From NCBI GenBank assembly GCA_029379225.1, contig JAQYWR010000015.1, positions 62,001-126,000 of the forward strand: a stretch of DNA of 64,000 nucleotides, in the 5' to 3' direction. Below the pieces are notes generated by a model. It did no database searches, was not told the DNA's origin, and worked only from the letters and a program-made list of their open reading frames with translations. Both the position numbers and the translations under genes were made by a program. Below, in pieces: positions 61,270 to 64,000 of this stretch. Numbering within the stretch: the stretch's first letter is position 1; each line of letters begins with the position of its first letter. Origin of the DNA: Nostoc sp. S4 (GTDB taxonomy: Bacteria > Cyanobacteriota > Cyanobacteriia > Cyanobacteriales > Nostocaceae).

Positions 61270-62451
61270 ATGGACATGTTTGCATCTACTTTTTTCACGA
61301 ATCTTCACCTGATAGTTATTGATTTCCTCCTATTTCTGTGCATATCATCAGTTTTGTTTTATTGTTGTGCAATTTATGCAGCAATAACTTTTTTTGCCGA
61401 TCCCCAACCAATTGATCTAGAGTTTCATCCACCTATTAGTATTCTCAAACCTATTTGTGGGCTTGATAGCAATGCTTATGAAAACCTCACCTCATTTTGT
61501 CAGCAGGACTATCCAGAATATCAAATCATCTTTGCTATACGAAACTCTGAAGACCCTTGCATAGAAGTTATAGAGAAAATTATCTACAATTTTTTAGAAT
61601 TAGATATTTCGTTAATAGTGAGCGATCGCGTCATTGGTACAAACTTCAAAGTTAGTAACTTAGCCAATGCCGCAGCCAAAGCTAAATACGAAATTCTCGT
61701 CCTTGCTGATAGTGACATTCGAGTTGGAACAGACTATTTGCAAAGAGTTATCCAGCCGTTGCATGACGAAAGCGTAGGTGTAGTTACCTGTATGTATCGA
61801 TCCTTAGCTCAAGGATGGATATCGATATTAGAAGCTATTGGTACTACTACAGAGTTTCATGCTGGGGTTTTAGTCAGCAAAATCCAGGAAAATGGTATAA
61901 AATATGCCTTTGGTTCCACCATTGCCATTCGGAAAAAAGTACTAGAAGCGATCGGTGGATTTGAAGCAATTGCTGATTATTTGGCAGATGATTTCCAACT
62001 TGGCTATTTACCTGTGCAAGCAGGTTACAAAGTTGTGCTTTCCGACTATATAGTTGAACATGTACAGATAAACAACAACTTAGTTGATGCCATCAGGCGA
62101 CAGATCCGTTGGGCGCGTGGTAAACGAGTTTCTCGTCCTTGGGGTTATCTAGGACTCATTTTTACCTATGGTGTCGTCACCAGCTTGCTGCTGCTAATTG
62201 CCACAGATGGTTCAATACTAGGATGGCTAGGACTATGTATCTGTTGGGTAATAAGATTGATTATGGCTTGGGTCGTTGGTACTATTAGTCTGAAAGATCC
62301 AATTGTCAAAAAATTTCTGTGGCTCGTTCCTGGGTGCGACTTGTTAAACTTTGTTATTTGGTGTTTTGGCTTTATTGGTAACACTATAGAGTGGCGCGGG
62401 CAGCAACTCAAGCTAACTAAAGATGGAAAGCTACTAGTACAGCGACAATAA
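61270..62451 (+). CDS. hpnI: HpnI, hopanoid N-acetylglucosaminyltransferase
   Basis: The 393-residue product is a family 2 glycosyltransferase anchored in the membrane. It has an N-terminal segment (LIVIDFLLFLCISSVLFYCC), then PPISILKPICGLDSNAYENL and the DxD region LVLADSDIRVG. The catalytic D-D and Q/R-x-x-R-W follow as YLADDFQLGYL and RRQIRWARGKR, and the end has two to three membrane helices. This arrangement (ceramide glucosyltransferase-like) is that of HpnI, which attaches N-acetylglucosamine to bacteriohopanetetrol. It follows hpnK after 131 bases. An ATG at 61270 is used; a second in-frame ATG lies two codons later. Confidence 0.87.
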   Translation: MDMFASTFFTNLHLIVIDFLLFLCISSVLFYCCAIYAAITFFADPQPIDLEFHPPISILKPICGLDSNAYENLTSFCQQDYPEYQIIFAIRNSEDPCIEVIEKIIYNFLELDISLIVSDRVIGTNFKVSNLANAAAKAKYEILVLADSDIRVGTDYLQRVIQPLHDESVGVVTCMYRSLAQGWISILEAIGTTTEFHAGVLVSKIQENGIKYAFGSTIAIRKKVLEAIGGFEAIADYLADDFQLGYLPVQAGYKVVLSDYIVEHVQINNNLVDAIRRQIRWARGKRVSRPWGYLGLIFTYGVVTSLLLLIATDGSILGWLGLCICWVIRLIMAWVVGTISLKDPIVKKFLWLVPGCDLLNFVIWCFGFIGNTIEWRGQQLKLTKDGKLLVQRQ

Positions 62452-62546
62452 CTTTATTACATCGGCCCCCTCTCTTCATCCTCTTATTTTGGCTAAGGTA
62501 TTGCGGTATAGATTGTATTATTTCAGATTGAGCGAAAAACGGTAAA

Positions 62547-62566
62547 AGACGCGATATATCGCGTCT
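62547..62566. terminator. Palindromic hairpin between hpnI and nrdB
   Basis: AGACGCGATATATCGCGTCT is a perfect 20-bp palindrome located between two convergent genes, so it can act for both directions. It is a common repeat unit in Nostoc. Confidence 0.6.
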
Positions 62567-62594
62567 CTACATCTAAACCAATAATAAACCCCTT

Positions 62595-63998
62595 TTAGAA
62601 ATCATCCCAACCTTCAATGCTAGAGGACATGACGTAACTAGTCACACTCGCTTCAAAGAAGTTTGCCTTCGTGTGAGCTTCTTTTTTGGTATCTGAGAAA
62701 CGTTCCAAGTGGGTATAGGGGCTTTTCTTGTAAATAGCTTCTGAAAATAGTGGTTCTAAACCGATCGCCTTTAAACGAGCATTTGCCAGATATTTTGTAT
62801 ACTGTTCTGTACTGTTGGCTGTAATGCCAAGAATATCATCTCCGACAATATGTCCTGTCCACTTGCATTCATGCTCGACGGCAAGAGCAAACATTTCATA
62901 AATTTGTTCGCGGCTGTGGGGGAAAACTTGCATCGCTTCTGGAATCAATTTTTGATACAGCCGCACATGGGAAAGTTCATCTCGGTTAATCATTCTAAAG
63001 ATATCAGCACTCCCTGACATCAGCATCCGCGATGACAGATTGTAGAAAAATATAAACCCGTTGTAGAAATACAATCCTTCCAACAAATAATCTGCTAACA
63101 GCGATACAAAATAATTTTCTGGTATTGGGTTATCGACATACTTTTGGTATAGTCCAGCGATGAATTCGCATCGTTGTTTGAGAATGCGATCGCTCCGCCA
63201 AAAATCATAAACTTGTGTCCGGCGATCACTGGGAATCACCGTCTCAATAATGTATTGATAAGACTGATTGTGCATCGCCTCTTGAGAAATTTGTTCCGCC
63301 ATACACAGTGCAATTTCTGGTGCAGTCACGCTGTTTTTGATGTGAGGTACATTACAGGTTTGCACCGAATCGAGAAAGGTCAGGTAACTGAGGATGCCAT
63401 CAAATGCACGTCGTTCTCCAGGCGTGAGATTGACATAATCTGTTACGTCCTGAGTAATATCAATCTTTTCAGGTCATTTGTGTTCAGTAAGATTAGCTAC
63501 TCCTTACCCGCTTTTTCAAGCTGCTCTAAGTCACCTTAGAGATCGGACTATATCATCAACTTATCTTTTGATAAGAAGTTCCCCGCTTCGACTGCCAATC
63601 GCTTGCAGCCTACTCTACTTTTCACCACTTCGTGGTTCGTCAGTCGCCTGCGGAGGGAAAACGCCAGATGCTTCAACGGGGGGAACCCCCGCAACGCACT
63701 GGCTCCCCTCCCGCAGCGCTGACTCACTTATTGTGAATTTGGATAGTCTCTACACCTTCTCGTTTAGCAACGAGCTTGGCACGGGATTGTCTATGAATAG
63801 GTTTCCCCCGTTTTCAAGGAATTTAATCTGGACTACCTAGTTAATCCAGAAGTTCTCACGCATTTGACGGTAGAGAGACACAGCCCACGAGTAGCGAACA
63901 TCGTTTAATTGCATTAAGTTCGTTGTCTCTCCGAACCAGATTAAACGGTTGGCTGTATTATCGTTTCCGTTCGGATTGAAAACGGGATTAATCGGCAT
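62595..63998 (-). CDS. nrdB: Ribonucleotide reductase beta subunit, split by a group I intron
   Basis: Two exons (63844-63998 and 62595-63474) join without a frame change to give 344 residues. The ATG at 63998 opens MPINPVFNPNGNDNTANRLI, and exon 1 ends at ENFW plus two bases of the next codon. Exon 2 continues IPEKIDITQDVTDYVNLTPG. Typical beta-subunit motifs follow: FLDSVQTCNVPH, APEIALCMAEQISQEAMHNQSY, EGLYFYNGFIFFYNL, DELSHVRLYQKLI and FALAVEHECKW. These contain the iron ligands and the tyrosine region. NrdB makes the radical for deoxyribonucleotide synthesis. The start could lie further upstream, outside the window. Confidence 0.9.
63475..63843 (-). ncRNA. Group I intron in nrdB
   Basis: The 369-nt insert interrupts nrdB after TTCTGGAT. 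The exon end CUGGAUU pairs with the internal guide AGUCCAG just inside the intron, giving the U-G pair at the 5' splice site. The last intron base is G (AAATG before ACCTGAAAAG), as group I introns require. Near the 3' end, GATATAGTCCGATC (minus strand) matches the conserved P7-region pattern. Splicing restores Ile-Pro at the junction. No homing endonuclease gene fits inside, so it is a mini-intron. Confidence 0.88.
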
Positions 63999-64000
63999 TA

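Noticed and set aside
63478..63840. 120-residue plus-strand frame
   Set aside because: It lies wholly inside the group I intron on the other strand; RNA structure explains the sequence.

Overview
The window looks like DNA of a filamentous, heterocyst-type cyanobacterium (Nostoc/Anabaena group). The signs are frequent HIP1 octamers (GCGATCGC), short Nostoc-type palindromic repeats (the GCGATGCCTACGGC family), xisH/xisI homologues, a high-light-inducible protein, two cobalamin riboswitches, a hopanoid-modification cluster and a group I intron in a ribonucleotide reductase gene. Everything here was read by eye; no database search was run.

Layout. Positions 1-44,000 look like an accessory (plasmid or integrative-element) region. 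It starts with a Ycf46-like ATPase (cut by the window edge) and a WGR protein, then an extra sliding clamp (dnaN), xisH/xisI, and an extra clamp loader (dnaX-holA). A PIN-like protein and an XRE-ImmA/IrrE regulator follow. Divergent from the regulator is a ubiquitin-like conjugation operon: a Ubl-E2 fusion, a JAB-E1 fusion and DUF6527. Its 3' end is abutted by two insertion sequences placed side by side (IS630 type and IS701 type). Next come an ISKra4 remnant, an MrfA-type helicase, a DUF5674 pair, a two-gene N6-adenine methylase and a large unrecognised two-gene module (1048 aa protein plus 1235-1237 aa helicase-like protein). A VirD4/TraG coupling protein and envelope proteins, a DUF5895 protein with an acidic tail, a family A DNA polymerase, small hypotheticals and a tyrosine recombinase complete this part.

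Positions 44,600-64,000 read as core metabolism with scars. They hold ornithine aminotransferase, then a deoxyhypusine-synthase-like gene and hypB, convergent and both cut at one junction, and a 5'-truncated MFS gene. An Hli protein, two cobalamin riboswitches, an AMIN-domain amidase, DUF1636-metE-DUF4346 and a PEP-CTERM protein follow. The end carries hpnJ, a diiron ferritin-like protein, hpnK, hpnI and, convergently, nrdB split by a 369-nt group I intron.

How it fits together. The left part carries many pieces of an autonomous replication and transfer apparatus: clamp, clamp loader, polymerase, helicase, coupling protein and recombinase. Inserted in it are likely conflict modules: XRE-ImmA with PIN, the Ubl system, the methylase pair and the two-gene helicase module. 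The strongest candidates for an under-described system are the Ubl/E2 - JAB/E1 - DUF6527 operon, which shares an operator-rich promoter region with an XRE-ImmA regulator, and the two-gene module at 22,083-28,923. No tRNA, rRNA or CRISPR array was seen.
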